The notes under the pieces: generated by a model
Databases searched by the model: none
What the model was told of the DNA's origin: nothing
Seen by the model: only the letters and a program-made list of their open reading frames with translations
DNA from: Comamonas koreensis
Lineage (GTDB): Bacteria > Pseudomonadota > Gammaproteobacteria > Burkholderiales > Burkholderiaceae_C
Assembly: GCF_014076495.1 (NCBI RefSeq)
Contig: NZ_CP043575.1
Coordinates: forward strand, 3,534,001-3,598,000
Direction: 5' to 3'
Length of the DNA: 64,000 nt
Translations under genes and position numbers: made by a program
Shown here: positions 1 to 8,025 of the stretch, piece after piece
Layout: every line of letters starts with the position of its first letter
How positions within the stretch are numbered: the stretch's first letter is position 1

Positions 1-531
1 TCGATACCAAGAAGCTCGGGCGCATCGTTCGGCCCAGCCACCGCGTCACAGGCAATCGGCGCGATTCGGTCGATGGTGCGGGATGGGAGACACTGTTCGT
101 GGCCATTGACGACCACGCACGCATTGCCTTTACCGCTATGCATCCGGACGAGAAAACGCCGCAAGCCGTCGCCTTTCTGCGCAACGCCGTGGCGTACTAC
201 GCGGGGCTTGGAGTGAGCATCAAACGCCTGCTGACCGACAACGGTGCGGCATTCCGCTCAAGGGAGTTCGCTGCGGCCTGCAACGCCTTGGGCGTGCAGC
301 ACAAGTTCACCAGGCCGTACCGGCCACAGACCAACGGCAAGGCCGAGCGATTCATCCAATCGGCGCTGCGCGAGTGGGCCTATGGTTGGACATACCAGAA
401 TTCAGCTGAGCGAACACAAGCCTTACATCGCTGGCAGCATTACTACAACTGGCACAGGCCTCACAGCGGCATTGGTCGAATTACCCCGATGGCCAGGCTC
501 AAATCTGCAAACAACCTCTTGACAGTTCACA
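1..531 (+). mobile_element. IS481-family insertion sequence, right-hand part
   Basis: This is the 3' part of an insertion sequence cut off by the window edge. It holds most of a DDE transposase and ends in a right terminal repeat (511-531) reading TGTGAACTGTCAAGAGG when reversed, which is close to the end of Bordetella IS481 as I remember it. The six bases that follow (532-537, CCTAGC) fit the NCTAGN target duplicated by IS481. The left end and the matching left duplication lie outside the window, so it cannot be said whether the copy is complete. Confidence 0.9.
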
Positions 532-536
532 CCTAG
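3..536 (+). CDS. IS481-family transposase, 5' end outside window
   Basis: This encodes the catalytic DDE integrase core of an IS481-type transposase. The frame is open from the window edge: DTKKLGRI begins at position 3 and carries the first catalytic Asp, LLTDNGAAF holds the second Asp and TNGKAERFIQ the Glu. The tail WHRPHSGIG is typical of the family. The N-terminal helix-turn-helix is missing because the window starts inside the gene. A GTG at 99 is an internal codon, not the real start. The last two codons run out of the element: ACC uses the final A of the inverted repeat plus two target bases, and TAG comes from the CTAG target. Confidence 0.92.
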   Translation, partial: DTKKLGRIVRPSHRVTGNRRDSVDGAGWETLFVAIDDHARIAFTAMHPDEKTPQAVAFLRNAVAYYAGLGVSIKRLLTDNGAAFRSREFAAACNALGVQHKFTRPYRPQTNGKAERFIQSALREWAYGWTYQNSAERTQALHRWQHYYNWHRPHSGIGRITPMARLKSANNLLTVHT

Positions 537-537
537 C

Positions 538-594
538 GGCTCATCCCGATCCGCATCCATGCCGCTTGGCAAGCGGTGATGCAGAGACTCCCTC
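538..594 (+). repeat. Remnant of dispersed repeat (copy C)
   Basis: About 57 bases directly after the IS481 target duplication match the right half of the dispersed repeat found at 18468-18626. CTCATCCCGATCCGC is shared exactly, followed by a near-identical CCGCTTGG segment and TGCAGAG. The left half is absent, so this is a decayed or interrupted copy. The rest of the gap up to 758 shows no gene. Confidence 0.6.
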
Positions 595-758
595 GCTCGC
601 GTCTTATGTAACAAAACTATTGCATTTGTGCGCCCGTTTCCCTGCGCGCCCGGCGCCTGCGCCATGGCATAGTGGCGCCCTGGAACAACGACAACAGACC
701 GCCCTGGATGCGCCTAAGAGTTTGGAGATCAGCGCATACGACCGGTCAATAAGCACCT

Positions 759-1883
759 ATGTTTAAGCGACTCAACGAACTGTCTGAAAGCCATGGCGCC
801 TTGCGCGCGGGCCAGGGCATGGTGGCCGGCGTCATTGCGCTGATCTTGGCGGCCCTGTGCTTTTTGGGTGTGCTGGCCTTTCACTTTCCGCAGTACCTCA
901 CCACACCTGAGCTGCGCCGCAGCTACAACGTCGATGTGATGCGCCAGCTGCTGTTTTGGAGCATGGTGATTGCCGGGGGCCTGTCGGTCGCACTGATCGT
1001 GCTGGGCCGGGTGCGCTGGCTGGCCGCCTCGGCCTTTGGCCTGGTGGTGCTGTCAGCGCTCTTGGGCGGCCACAAGGTGCCCGTAGGCAGCTTTGCCACC
1101 AACACACCCTATATCGGCCTGGACTGGTTCATTCTCGACCTGCTGGGCAGCGCGCTGATCTTCATCTTTATCGAAAAGCTGTTTGCGCTGCGCAAGAACC
1201 AACCGGTCTTCCGCCCCGAGTGGCAAACCGACTTTCACCACTTTCTGGTCAACCACATGGTGGTCGGCTTTGTGCTGCTGGCCACCAACCTGATGGTGCA
1301 CCAGTTCTTTGGCTGGGCCGCCCATGACGGCATCCGGGGCTGGGTCGCCAATCTGAACTTCTGGGTTGCGCTGTTTTTGATCATTCTCGTCGCTGATCTG
1401 GTGCAGTACTGGACGCACCGCGCCTACCATGAGGTGCCCTTGCTCTGGCGCATCCACGCGGTGCACCACAGCGTCAAGAGCATGGACTGGCTGGCCGGCT
1501 CGCGCCAGCACATTCTGGAGCTGCTGATCACCCGCACCCTGGTGCTCGCGCCCATCTATGTGCTGGGCTTCAGCAAGGAAGTGATCGATGCCTACATCAT
1601 CATCGTCGGCTTCCAGGCGGTGTTCAACCACGCCAATGTCAGTGTGCGGCTGGGCCCGCTGCGCTATATCATCGTCACGCCCAACTTCCACCACTGGCAC
1701 CACAGCCAGGATGCCGAGGCGCTGGACAAGAACTACGCCGCCCATTTCGCCTTTCTGGACTATATGTTTGGCACCGCCGTCAAGAGCGATAAAGTCTGGC
1801 CCACAGATTACGGCGTGCTCGGCGACTATGTGCCCAATGGCTTTTTCAAACAGCTGAAGTTTCCCTTCACCTGGAAAGGTTGA
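759..1883 (+). CDS. Sterol desaturase / fatty acid hydroxylase family membrane protein
   Basis: A 374-residue integral membrane di-iron oxygenase of the fatty acid hydroxylase superfamily. Several hydrophobic segments lie before residue 215. The His clusters that bind the two irons follow: HRAYH near residue 220, HAVHH near 235 and NFHHWHH near 309-315, with another His in FNHAN between them. Members hydroxylate or desaturate lipid chains, ether lipids or sterol-like substrates; the substrate cannot be told here. No neighbour suggests a pathway. The ATG at 759 has only a weak ribosome site (AATAAG), and no better in-frame start is seen nearby. Confidence 0.85.
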   Translation: MFKRLNELSESHGALRAGQGMVAGVIALILAALCFLGVLAFHFPQYLTTPELRRSYNVDVMRQLLFWSMVIAGGLSVALIVLGRVRWLAASAFGLVVLSALLGGHKVPVGSFATNTPYIGLDWFILDLLGSALIFIFIEKLFALRKNQPVFRPEWQTDFHHFLVNHMVVGFVLLATNLMVHQFFGWAAHDGIRGWVANLNFWVALFLIILVADLVQYWTHRAYHEVPLLWRIHAVHHSVKSMDWLAGSRQHILELLITRTLVLAPIYVLGFSKEVIDAYIIIVGFQAVFNHANVSVRLGPLRYIIVTPNFHHWHHSQDAEALDKNYAAHFAFLDYMFGTAVKSDKVWPTDYGVLGDYVPNGFFKQLKFPFTWKG

Positions 1884-1931
1884 GCACGGTTCTCTCCACT
1901 TGGACGCCCGACCCCTTTGCCTCCATCACCC

Positions 1932-2687
1932 ATGTCATTTCCTCTTGATTTTCGCGCCCAGGCCATGGTGATGGCCGCAGGCCGTGGCGAGCGCATGCGC
2001 CCGCTGACCGACCATACGCCCAAGCCCCTGCTCCCCGTACAAGGCAAACCGCTGATGCAGTACAGCATGGAGCAGCTCGCCCGCGCCGGCGTGCAGCGCC
2101 TGGTGATCAACACCGGCTGGCTGGGCCAGCAGGTGGCAGATGCCTGGCCCGCGGCGCCCGCCCTTGCCCAGTTGGGCAGCGCGCAGCTGCAGATTGCCTA
2201 CTCCCGCGAGGACCTGGATTTTGGTGGCGGCATCGAGACCAGCGGCGGCATCAGCCGCGCGCTGCCGCTGCTCGACGATGCCTTCTGGCTGGTCTCGGGC
2301 GATGTGTTTATCCCCGGCTTTCCGTTTGACGAGGCCCTGCGCCAGCGCTTTGCGCACAGCGATGACCTGGCCCACCTCTGGCTGGTGCCCAATGCGTCCC
2401 ACCACCCCAAGGGCGACTTTGTGCTGACGGCCGAGGGCCGGGCCCAGAACCCTGCCGCTGACGACCCGCGCCCGCGCCTGACCTACTGCTCGGTCGCGCT
2501 GCTGAAAAAAACCCTGTTCAGCGCGCCCTACTGCGATATCCCTGCGGGCAATCCGCAGGGCACCAAGATGCCGCTGGTGCAGCAGCTGCGCGCTGCGATG
2601 CAGGCGGGCCGCTGCAGCGCCAGCCGCTATGACGGGCGCTGGGTGGATGTGGGCACCGCCGAGCGCCTGCAGGCGCTCAACCCTTGA
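1932..2687 (+). CDS. murU: Nucleotidyltransferase, MurU-like
   Basis: A 251-residue sugar-phosphate nucleotidyltransferase. The N-terminal signature AAGRGERMRPLT followed by TPKPLLPV is the nucleotide-binding loop. GGGIETSGGI and SGDVF match the MurU group, which makes UDP-MurNAc from MurNAc-1-phosphate and UTP in the peptidoglycan recycling bypass known in Pseudomonas and many betaproteobacteria. The partner kinase gene amgK is not in this window, so the specific role is inferred from the family. I place the start at the ATG at 1932; an in-frame TTG at 1917 is less likely. The gene follows the hydroxylase by 48 bases, possibly in one transcript. Confidence 0.75.
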   Translation: MSFPLDFRAQAMVMAAGRGERMRPLTDHTPKPLLPVQGKPLMQYSMEQLARAGVQRLVINTGWLGQQVADAWPAAPALAQLGSAQLQIAYSREDLDFGGGIETSGGISRALPLLDDAFWLVSGDVFIPGFPFDEALRQRFAHSDDLAHLWLVPNASHHPKGDFVLTAEGRAQNPAADDPRPRLTYCSVALLKKTLFSAPYCDIPAGNPQGTKMPLVQQLRAAMQAGRCSASRYDGRWVDVGTAERLQALNP

Positions 2688-2998
2688 ACCCGCACACAGA
2701 CTGACGGGTGCCCATCTGCCAAACACAATGCCCTGGCAGGGTGGCGGGAGATGGGATGGAGACCCAGCACTCTGTCCACACGGTGACAGAGGCGGCGACA
2801 TTTGCTTGCAGCCTTACTCATCAACATTATTTATTTATCAAATACTTAGATAGAAAGCTGCAGAAAACAGAAAAGCCCGCCTGCCTGACATCATAAAAAC
2901 CCCAATACCGAATGGCCCCGTCTTGCCCACAATGCAAAGCGCATGCGGGCATCCGCAGGCGCCTACAAAACCATTCGGCACAGCCGGGGAGACACGTC
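2688..2998 (+). other. Intergenic region upstream of dctPQM
   Basis: This 311-base gap has no convincing gene. The stretch 2810-2850 is markedly AT-rich compared with the genome and is the likely promoter zone for the TRAP operon, but I cannot assign -35 and -10 boxes with confidence. An open frame continues upstream from the dctP start to 2912; it has no ribosome site and would place extra residues before a clear signal peptide. Confidence 0.5.
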
Positions 2999-3976
2999 AT
3001 GCAGATGAAGAAATTGGCCTGGGGTATGGGGTTAGCAATGGGTCTGATGGCCGCAGGCCCTGTTTTGGCGCAGACAACCATGCGCATCAGCATCTCGGTG
3101 GCCCAGAACTCGCACCAGGGCGTGGCCATCGACACCTTTGCCAAAGAGGTGGAGCAGCGCACTGGCGGCCGCTACAAAATCCAGACTTTCTACAACGGCG
3201 CGCTGGGTGGCGAGCGCGAGTCGATCGAAGCGGTGCAGCTGGGCACCCAGGAGCTGGCCTTCAGCTCCAGCGGTCCAGTCCCCAACTTTGTGCCGGAGAC
3301 CAAGATTCTCGATGTGCCCTTCCTGTTCCGCGACAAGGCCCATGCACGCGCGGTGCTCGATGGCCCCATCGGCAACGAGCTGCTGGCCAAGTTCGACAGC
3401 AAGGGTTTCAAGGCCCTGGCCTGGGCGGAGAACGGTTTCCGCCACATGACCAACTCCAAGCGCGCCATCAACAGCCCCGATGACACCAAGGGCCTGAAGA
3501 TGCGCACGATGGAGAACCCGGTCCACATCCAGGCCTACAAGGCGCTGGGCATCATCACCACGCCGATGGCCTTCCCCGAGGTGTTCACCGCGCTGCAGCA
3601 GGGCACGGTTGATGGCCAGGAGAACCCGCTGCCCGTCATCACCTCGGCCAAGTTTGACCAGGTGCAAAAGCACCTGAGCCTGACCGGCCACGTCTACTCG
3701 CCCTGCATCCTGGTGATGAACAAGGCCGCCTACGACAAGCTCAGCGCAGACGACAAGACCGCTTTTGTGCAGGCCGCCCAGGCTGCCACCAAGGCCAACC
3801 GTGCCCGTGTGGACCAGGACGACACCAATGGCGTGGCCGAGCTGCGCGCCAAGGGCATGCAGGTGGTCGAAAACGTCGACAAAGCCAAGTTTGTCGCCAC
3901 CTTGACCAAGACCAATGCCGACTTCGAAAAGCAGTTCGGCAAGGCCAACCTCGACCGCATCCGCAACTTCCAATAA
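2999..3976 (+). CDS. dctP: TRAP transporter solute-binding protein, DctP family
   Basis: A 325-residue periplasmic binding protein of a tripartite ATP-independent transporter. It starts with a Sec signal peptide (MQMKKLAW, then a hydrophobic stretch ending GPVLAQ at about residue 24). The mature part carries the DctP-type core, with GGRYKIQTFYNGALGGERE and the ligand-loop region FPEVFTALQQGTVDGQENP. Such proteins capture organic acids or similar small carboxylates; the ligand is not predictable here. The start at 2999 is favoured by GGGGAGA about 8 bases upstream and by the signal peptide. The permease genes follow after 160 bases. Confidence 0.93.
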   Translation: MQMKKLAWGMGLAMGLMAAGPVLAQTTMRISISVAQNSHQGVAIDTFAKEVEQRTGGRYKIQTFYNGALGGERESIEAVQLGTQELAFSSSGPVPNFVPETKILDVPFLFRDKAHARAVLDGPIGNELLAKFDSKGFKALAWAENGFRHMTNSKRAINSPDDTKGLKMRTMENPVHIQAYKALGIITTPMAFPEVFTALQQGTVDGQENPLPVITSAKFDQVQKHLSLTGHVYSPCILVMNKAAYDKLSADDKTAFVQAAQAATKANRARVDQDDTNGVAELRAKGMQVVENVDKAKFVATLTKTNADFEKQFGKANLDRIRNFQ

Positions 3977-4135
3977 GCCCTGCGCCAGGAAAGGTGCTTG
4001 CACCTTTCCGGCGCAGCTCCTCCTTTGGTACCCCATCGCTGCTGACGCCGGCCAGGCGCCAGCAGTTGCTGTGTCAACTCGCGCAAGGACGGTGGCGCCA
4101 GGCGGCTCTTGATGCGCCTGCCCACCCCGGTCACC

Positions 4136-4630
4136 ATGAAAAACGCTTTTCTTGCTTTCGAGCGCTGGACATCGGGCATCGCCATGGCTGGCGCCTGCCT
4201 GATGCTGGCCATCGCATCCACGCTGGGCATGTTCCAGATCATCACCCGCTTTGTGCTCGAAGAGCCCGCCGAATGGACCGAGGTGCTGATCCGCTTCAGC
4301 CTGATCTGGATGGTGTTTCTCGCGATCCCGATGGCCTTCCGCCAAGGCGCGATGGTCAGTGTGGACGTTTTAAAGCGCTGGGCACCGCCGGCAATGCGCC
4401 GCCTCCTGAGTGGTTTTGTCTGCATCGCCACGCTGGCGCTGCTGGCCGTGCTGATCTGGTGGGGCTGGGACTATGCCCGCCGCGGCGGCGTGCAGACCAT
4501 GGCCGGGCTCGAATCGCTGTCCATGTTCTGGGCCTACCTGGCTGTGCCCGTCGGCGCGCTGTTTGCCGTGCTCGGCGTCATCGGCAACCTGCTTGAACCC
4601 CAAAATACCGAACTGGAGAACGCGCAATGA
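4136..4630 (+). CDS. dctQ: TRAP transporter small permease, DctQ family
   Basis: A 164-residue inner-membrane protein with about four transmembrane helices, as expected for DctQ. The helical hairpin around LIRFSLIWMVFLAIPMAF is characteristic. It pairs with the large permease DctM in sodium- or proton-driven uptake of the ligand delivered by DctP. I chose the ATG at 4136 rather than the TTG at 4109 because the extra residues are not hydrophobic or conserved-looking. The stop codon overlaps the dctM start in an ATGA arrangement, indicating translational coupling. Confidence 0.9.
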   Translation: MKNAFLAFERWTSGIAMAGACLMLAIASTLGMFQIITRFVLEEPAEWTEVLIRFSLIWMVFLAIPMAFRQGAMVSVDVLKRWAPPAMRRLLSGFVCIATLALLAVLIWWGWDYARRGGVQTMAGLESLSMFWAYLAVPVGALFAVLGVIGNLLEPQNTELENAQ

Positions 4631-5901
4631 CCGCCGTGATGCTTTCCACGATGGTGCTGTGCTTTGCGCTCACTGTCTCCGTCGCCGTGTCGATCGGCCT
4701 GGCCTCCGTGCTGGGCATCCAGGCCAGCAATGCCAACATGCTCATCTCGGTCAAGGAGATGTTTGGCGCGATCAACAAATTCCCGCTCGCCGCGATTCCC
4801 TTTTTCATTCTGGCTGGCAACCTGATGGAGACCGGTGGCATCTCGCGCCGCCTCGTGGAATTTGCCAAGAGCATTGTCGGCGGCGTCCAGGGTGGCCTGC
4901 CGATGACCTGCGTGCTCACCTGCATGATCTTTGCAGCGGTCTCGGGCTCCTCGGTCGCGACCACCTTTGCGATTGGCGCGATCCTGATCCCGGCGCTGAT
5001 CAAGCACGGCTACCCCAAGAGTTATGCGGCCGCACTGCAGGCCACCAGCGCCGAGCTGGGCGTGATCATCCCGCCCTCCATTCCGATGATTCTCTATGGC
5101 GTGAGCGCCGAGGTGTCCATTGGTGAGCTGTTCATCGCCGGCTTTGGCCCGGGCCTGCTGATCAGCGCCGCATTGATGTTCTTTGTCTGGGCCTACTGCA
5201 AATATAAGGGCTGGGGCAAGACCGATGGCGAAGGCCGGCTGGGCTTTGGCAAGGCCTTGTTGCAGGCAGGCTGGGCGCTGTTGATGCCGGTGATCATCCT
5301 GGGCGGCATCTATGGCGGCGTCTTTACCCCTACCGAGGCGTCGGCTGTGGCCGTGTTTTATGCATTGGTCGTGGGCGTGCTGATCTACCGCGAGATCAAG
5401 ATCCGGGACCTGTACGCGATTCTTCGCAAATCGGCCATCTCCTCGTCGATCATCATGTTCATCATCGCCAATGCCGGCCTGTTCGCCTTTTTGATCACCC
5501 GTGCAGGCGTGCCCGATGCGATTGGCCACTGGCTCGAAGAAGTGCTGCAAAGCCCGGCCATGTTCCTGCTGGGCGTGAACGCGGCGCTGTTCATCATCGG
5601 CATGTTCATCGAGACCAGCGCGGCCATCATCGTGCTGGCGCCGATTCTGGCGCCCGTGGCCATGCACTTTGGCATTGATCCGGTGCATTTCGGCCTCATC
5701 ATGGTCGTCAACCTGGCGCTGGGCATGATCACGCCGCCCTTTGGCGTCAACCTGTTTGCCGCCTGCACCGTAGCCCGCATATCGCTGGACCAGATCATCA
5801 AACACCTGCTGCCCTTTGTCGCGGTGATCTTGCTGTGCCTGATGGTGATCACCTATGTGCCGGGCATATCGCTGGGGCTGCGCGATCTGGTCTACCGCTG
5901 A
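4627..5901 (+). CDS. dctM: TRAP transporter large permease, DctM family
   Basis: A 424-residue polytopic membrane protein, the usual length for DctM. It carries the family hallmarks: AIPFFILAGNLMETGG near the N-terminus, ATSAELGVIIPPSIPMI in the middle and LALGMITPPFGVNLF near the C-terminus. It forms the ion-coupled translocation channel with DctQ. It is the last gene of dctPQM, overlaps dctQ by four bases, and is followed by an intrinsic terminator at 5922-5950. Its neighbour downstream, the glycine operon, is separately controlled, so the glycine operon gives no strong hint about the ligand. Confidence 0.95.
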   Translation: MTAVMLSTMVLCFALTVSVAVSIGLASVLGIQASNANMLISVKEMFGAINKFPLAAIPFFILAGNLMETGGISRRLVEFAKSIVGGVQGGLPMTCVLTCMIFAAVSGSSVATTFAIGAILIPALIKHGYPKSYAAALQATSAELGVIIPPSIPMILYGVSAEVSIGELFIAGFGPGLLISAALMFFVWAYCKYKGWGKTDGEGRLGFGKALLQAGWALLMPVIILGGIYGGVFTPTEASAVAVFYALVVGVLIYREIKIRDLYAILRKSAISSSIIMFIIANAGLFAFLITRAGVPDAIGHWLEEVLQSPAMFLLGVNAALFIIGMFIETSAAIIVLAPILAPVAMHFGIDPVHFGLIMVVNLALGMITPPFGVNLFAACTVARISLDQIIKHLLPFVAVILLCLMVITYVPGISLGLRDLVYR

Positions 5902-5921
5902 TCGGGCTTGCTGCCAACGCT

Positions 5922-5950
5922 GAGCCACCGCCTGCCGGTGGCTTTTTTGT
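5922..5950 (+). terminator. Intrinsic terminator after dctPQM
   Basis: The 7-bp stem GCCACCG/CGGTGGC (5924-5930 with 5936-5942) and five-base loop are followed directly by a run of six T. It ends the TRAP operon about 20 bases after the dctM stop. Confidence 0.85.
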
Positions 5951-6007
5951 GGGTTGGCGCAGCCTTTTACAGGCACGGGCGGTCAGTTCCCGCTAGAATC
6001 GCGGCAG

Positions 6008-6240
6008 TCAGGAGAGAGTCGCCCCCGTTGGTTCCCAACGCGCAGCGCGGCCGCCGAAGGCGCAGGCTACTGCAGATGCAGCTGCTGAACGCTCAGGCAA
6101 AAGGACTGGCGCCCGCCGCGCAGCATGAGCCTGCCGGCGTTCCCAGCTGGAGAGAGATGGCGCCTGGACGCCATCCACCGAAGGAGCAAGCCCCCAGGCC
6201 TCAAAGCGGCGGGTGAATCTCTCAGGTAAAGCGGACAGCA
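6008..6240 (+). promoter_or_regulatory. Tandem glycine riboswitch (gcvT leader)
   Basis: Two glycine aptamers lie in tandem in the 5' leader of gcvTHP. The first starts GGAGAGAG at 6011, contains GCCGAAGG near 6050 and closes with CTCAGGCAAAAGGAC at 6092-6106. The second starts GGAGAGAG at 6149, contains CCACCGAAGGAGCAAG around 6180 and closes with CTCTCAGGTAAAGCGGACAG at 6219-6238. These are the diagnostic conserved blocks of the glycine riboswitch. In other bacteria this arrangement turns on glycine cleavage when glycine is plentiful. The position 60 bases before gcvT fits that role exactly. Confidence 0.95.
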
Positions 6241-6296
6241 GGGCAAACAGCGTGCAACCGGCAACGGCTGCATGCCCTGTTATTTGCCCTGGAGAG
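6239..6296 (+). promoter_or_regulatory. Riboswitch expression-platform hairpin next to gcvT ribosome site
   Basis: CAGGGCAAA at 6239-6247 pairs perfectly with TTTGCCCTG at 6283-6291, with shorter inner pairings (CAG/CTG and GCA..CCG/CGG..TGC). The 3' arm ends in the first G of the GGAGAG ribosome-binding site (6291-6296) for gcvT. There is no T-run after the stem, so control of translation initiation is more likely than termination. Which ligand state favours the hairpin is inference. Confidence 0.55.
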
Positions 6297-6299
6297 TCC

Positions 6300-7433
6300 A
6301 TGTCCGCCAACGCATCCGCCCTGCTGTCCACCCCTTTGAACGCCCTGCATATCGAGCTGGGTGCCCGCATGGTGCCCTTTGCCGGCTATTCCATGCCCGT
6401 GCAGTACCCGCAAGGCCTGATCGCCGAGCACAAGCACACCCGCGCGGCAGCGGGCCTGTTTGATGTCTCGCACATGGGCCAGCTGCGCCTGATCGGCCCC
6501 GACGCGGCCGCTGCCTTCGAGACCCTGGTGCCTGTCGATGTGATCGACCTGGCCATTGGCAAGCAGCGCTACGGCCTGCTGCTCAATGACGAAGGCGGCA
6601 TTGTCGATGACCTGATGTTCTTTCGTGTCTCGGAGCAAGAGCTGTTCGTCATCGTCAACGGCGCCTGCAAGGTGGCAGATATGGCGCTGATCCGCGAACG
6701 CATCGGCCAGCGCTGCCAGGTGCTGCCACTGCCCGACCAGGGCCTGCTGGCGCTGCAAGGCCCCCAGGCGGCCACGGCCCTCGCCCGTCTGGCGCCCGGC
6801 GTCGAGCAACCGGTGTTCATGACCGGTGGCGACTTCGACGTGGACGGCATTGCCTGCTTTATCACCCGCAGCGGCTACACCGGCGAGGACGGTTTCGAGA
6901 TTTCGGTGGCCGGCCATGAGGCCGAGGCGCTGGCGCGCAAGCTGCTGGCCCAGCCCGAGGTGCAGCCCATTGGCCTGGGCGCGCGCAACTCGCTGCGCCT
7001 GGAAGCGGGCCTGTGCCTCTACGGCAGCGACCTCGATGCCACCACCACCCCACCCGAAGCCGGCCTCAACTGGGCGATCCAGAAAGTGCGCCGCACGGGC
7101 GGTGCCCGCGCAGGCGGCTTTCCCGGTGCTGACAAGGTGCTCGCCCAGATCGACAACCCGGCCACCTTGACGCGCAAGCGCGTCGGCCTGGTCGCGCAAG
7201 AACGCATCCCCGTGCGCGAGCAGGTCGAGATTCGCAGCCTGGCTGGCCAGGTCGTGGGTGTGACCACCAGCGGCCTGCTGGCCCCGACCATCGACAAGCC
7301 CATTGCGATGGCCTATGTGGAGCCAGCCCTCGCAGCCATCGGCACCCAGCTGCATGCGATGGTGCGCGGCAAACCCGTCCCGGTCGAGGTGGCAGCCATG
7401 CCTTTTGTCCCTCCCCGCTATTTCCGCGGCTAA
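6300..7433 (+). CDS. gcvT: Glycine cleavage system T protein (aminomethyltransferase)
   Basis: The T protein takes the aminomethyl group from the lipoylated H protein, releases ammonia and transfers the one-carbon unit to tetrahydrofolate. The protein has 377 residues, close to the usual 365-375. Conserved segments include PFAGYSMPVQYP, FDVSHMGQ and TRSGYTGEDGFEI. The ATG at 6300 is preceded at five bases by GGAG, which abuts the riboswitch hairpin; a longer open frame beginning at 6213 lies inside the riboswitch and is not coding. It is the first gene of gcvT-gcvH-gcvP. Confidence 0.96.
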   Translation: MSANASALLSTPLNALHIELGARMVPFAGYSMPVQYPQGLIAEHKHTRAAAGLFDVSHMGQLRLIGPDAAAAFETLVPVDVIDLAIGKQRYGLLLNDEGGIVDDLMFFRVSEQELFVIVNGACKVADMALIRERIGQRCQVLPLPDQGLLALQGPQAATALARLAPGVEQPVFMTGGDFDVDGIACFITRSGYTGEDGFEISVAGHEAEALARKLLAQPEVQPIGLGARNSLRLEAGLCLYGSDLDATTTPPEAGLNWAIQKVRRTGGARAGGFPGADKVLAQIDNPATLTRKRVGLVAQERIPVREQVEIRSLAGQVVGVTTSGLLAPTIDKPIAMAYVEPALAAIGTQLHAMVRGKPVPVEVAAMPFVPPRYFRG

Positions 7434-7503
7434 AGTAGCTGCTGGGTGCGGCTTTCTGCACCCGCCCGAGCACAATTCACGCCTACAAAACTGGAGTATT
7501 CCT

Positions 7504-7878
7504 ATGACGATCAAGTTCTCCCGCGACCACGAATGGATCAACAGCGCCGACACCAACGCCGCCATCGTCGGCATCACCGTCCATGCGCAAGACGCGCTGG
7601 GCGATGTGGTGTTTGTCGACCTGCCGGAAGTCGGCGCCTCGTTCAACCAGGGCGATGTGGCCGGTGTGGTCGAGTCCGTCAAGGCCGCTGCCGACGTCTT
7701 CATGCCCGTGACCGGCGAGATCGTCGAAGTCAACGAAGCACTGCGCAATGACCCTTCGCTTGCCAACTCCGACCCGCTCAACAGCGGCTGGTTCTTCAAG
7801 GTCAAGCTGAGCGATGTGTCCCAGCTCGACGCGCTGCTCGACGAGACCGCCTACAACGACTTCGCCGCCAACGCCTGA
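7504..7878 (+). CDS. gcvH: Glycine cleavage system H protein
   Basis: A 124-residue lipoyl carrier protein that shuttles the aminomethyl intermediate between GcvP, GcvT and the L protein. The lipoylated lysine is K60 in ESVKAAADV, and the family motif DHEWI occurs near the N-terminus. A CTGGAG ribosome site lies about eight bases before the ATG. It sits 70 bases after gcvT and 147 before gcvP, in the standard operon order. No lipoate attachment gene is adjacent. Confidence 0.96.
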   Translation: MTIKFSRDHEWINSADTNAAIVGITVHAQDALGDVVFVDLPEVGASFNQGDVAGVVESVKAAADVFMPVTGEIVEVNEALRNDPSLANSDPLNSGWFFKVKLSDVSQLDALLDETAYNDFAANA

Positions 7879-8025
7879 CGACCTGGCCATGCTGCTGGTC
7901 TGCCACTGAACATTTTGCAGGCCACCAGCAGGCCAGCCCTCGGGCTGACCCACTTTTTTCCTCGCTGCCCGCGCTCTTTGATACGGCGCCAGCCATCACC
8001 CTCTCCCACTACACCGCTTCGGACC

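Noticed and set aside
566..766. 66-residue open frame between the IS481 end and the hydroxylase gene
   Set aside because: It has no ribosome site, overlaps the repeat remnant and the next start, and its sequence has no domain-like pattern.
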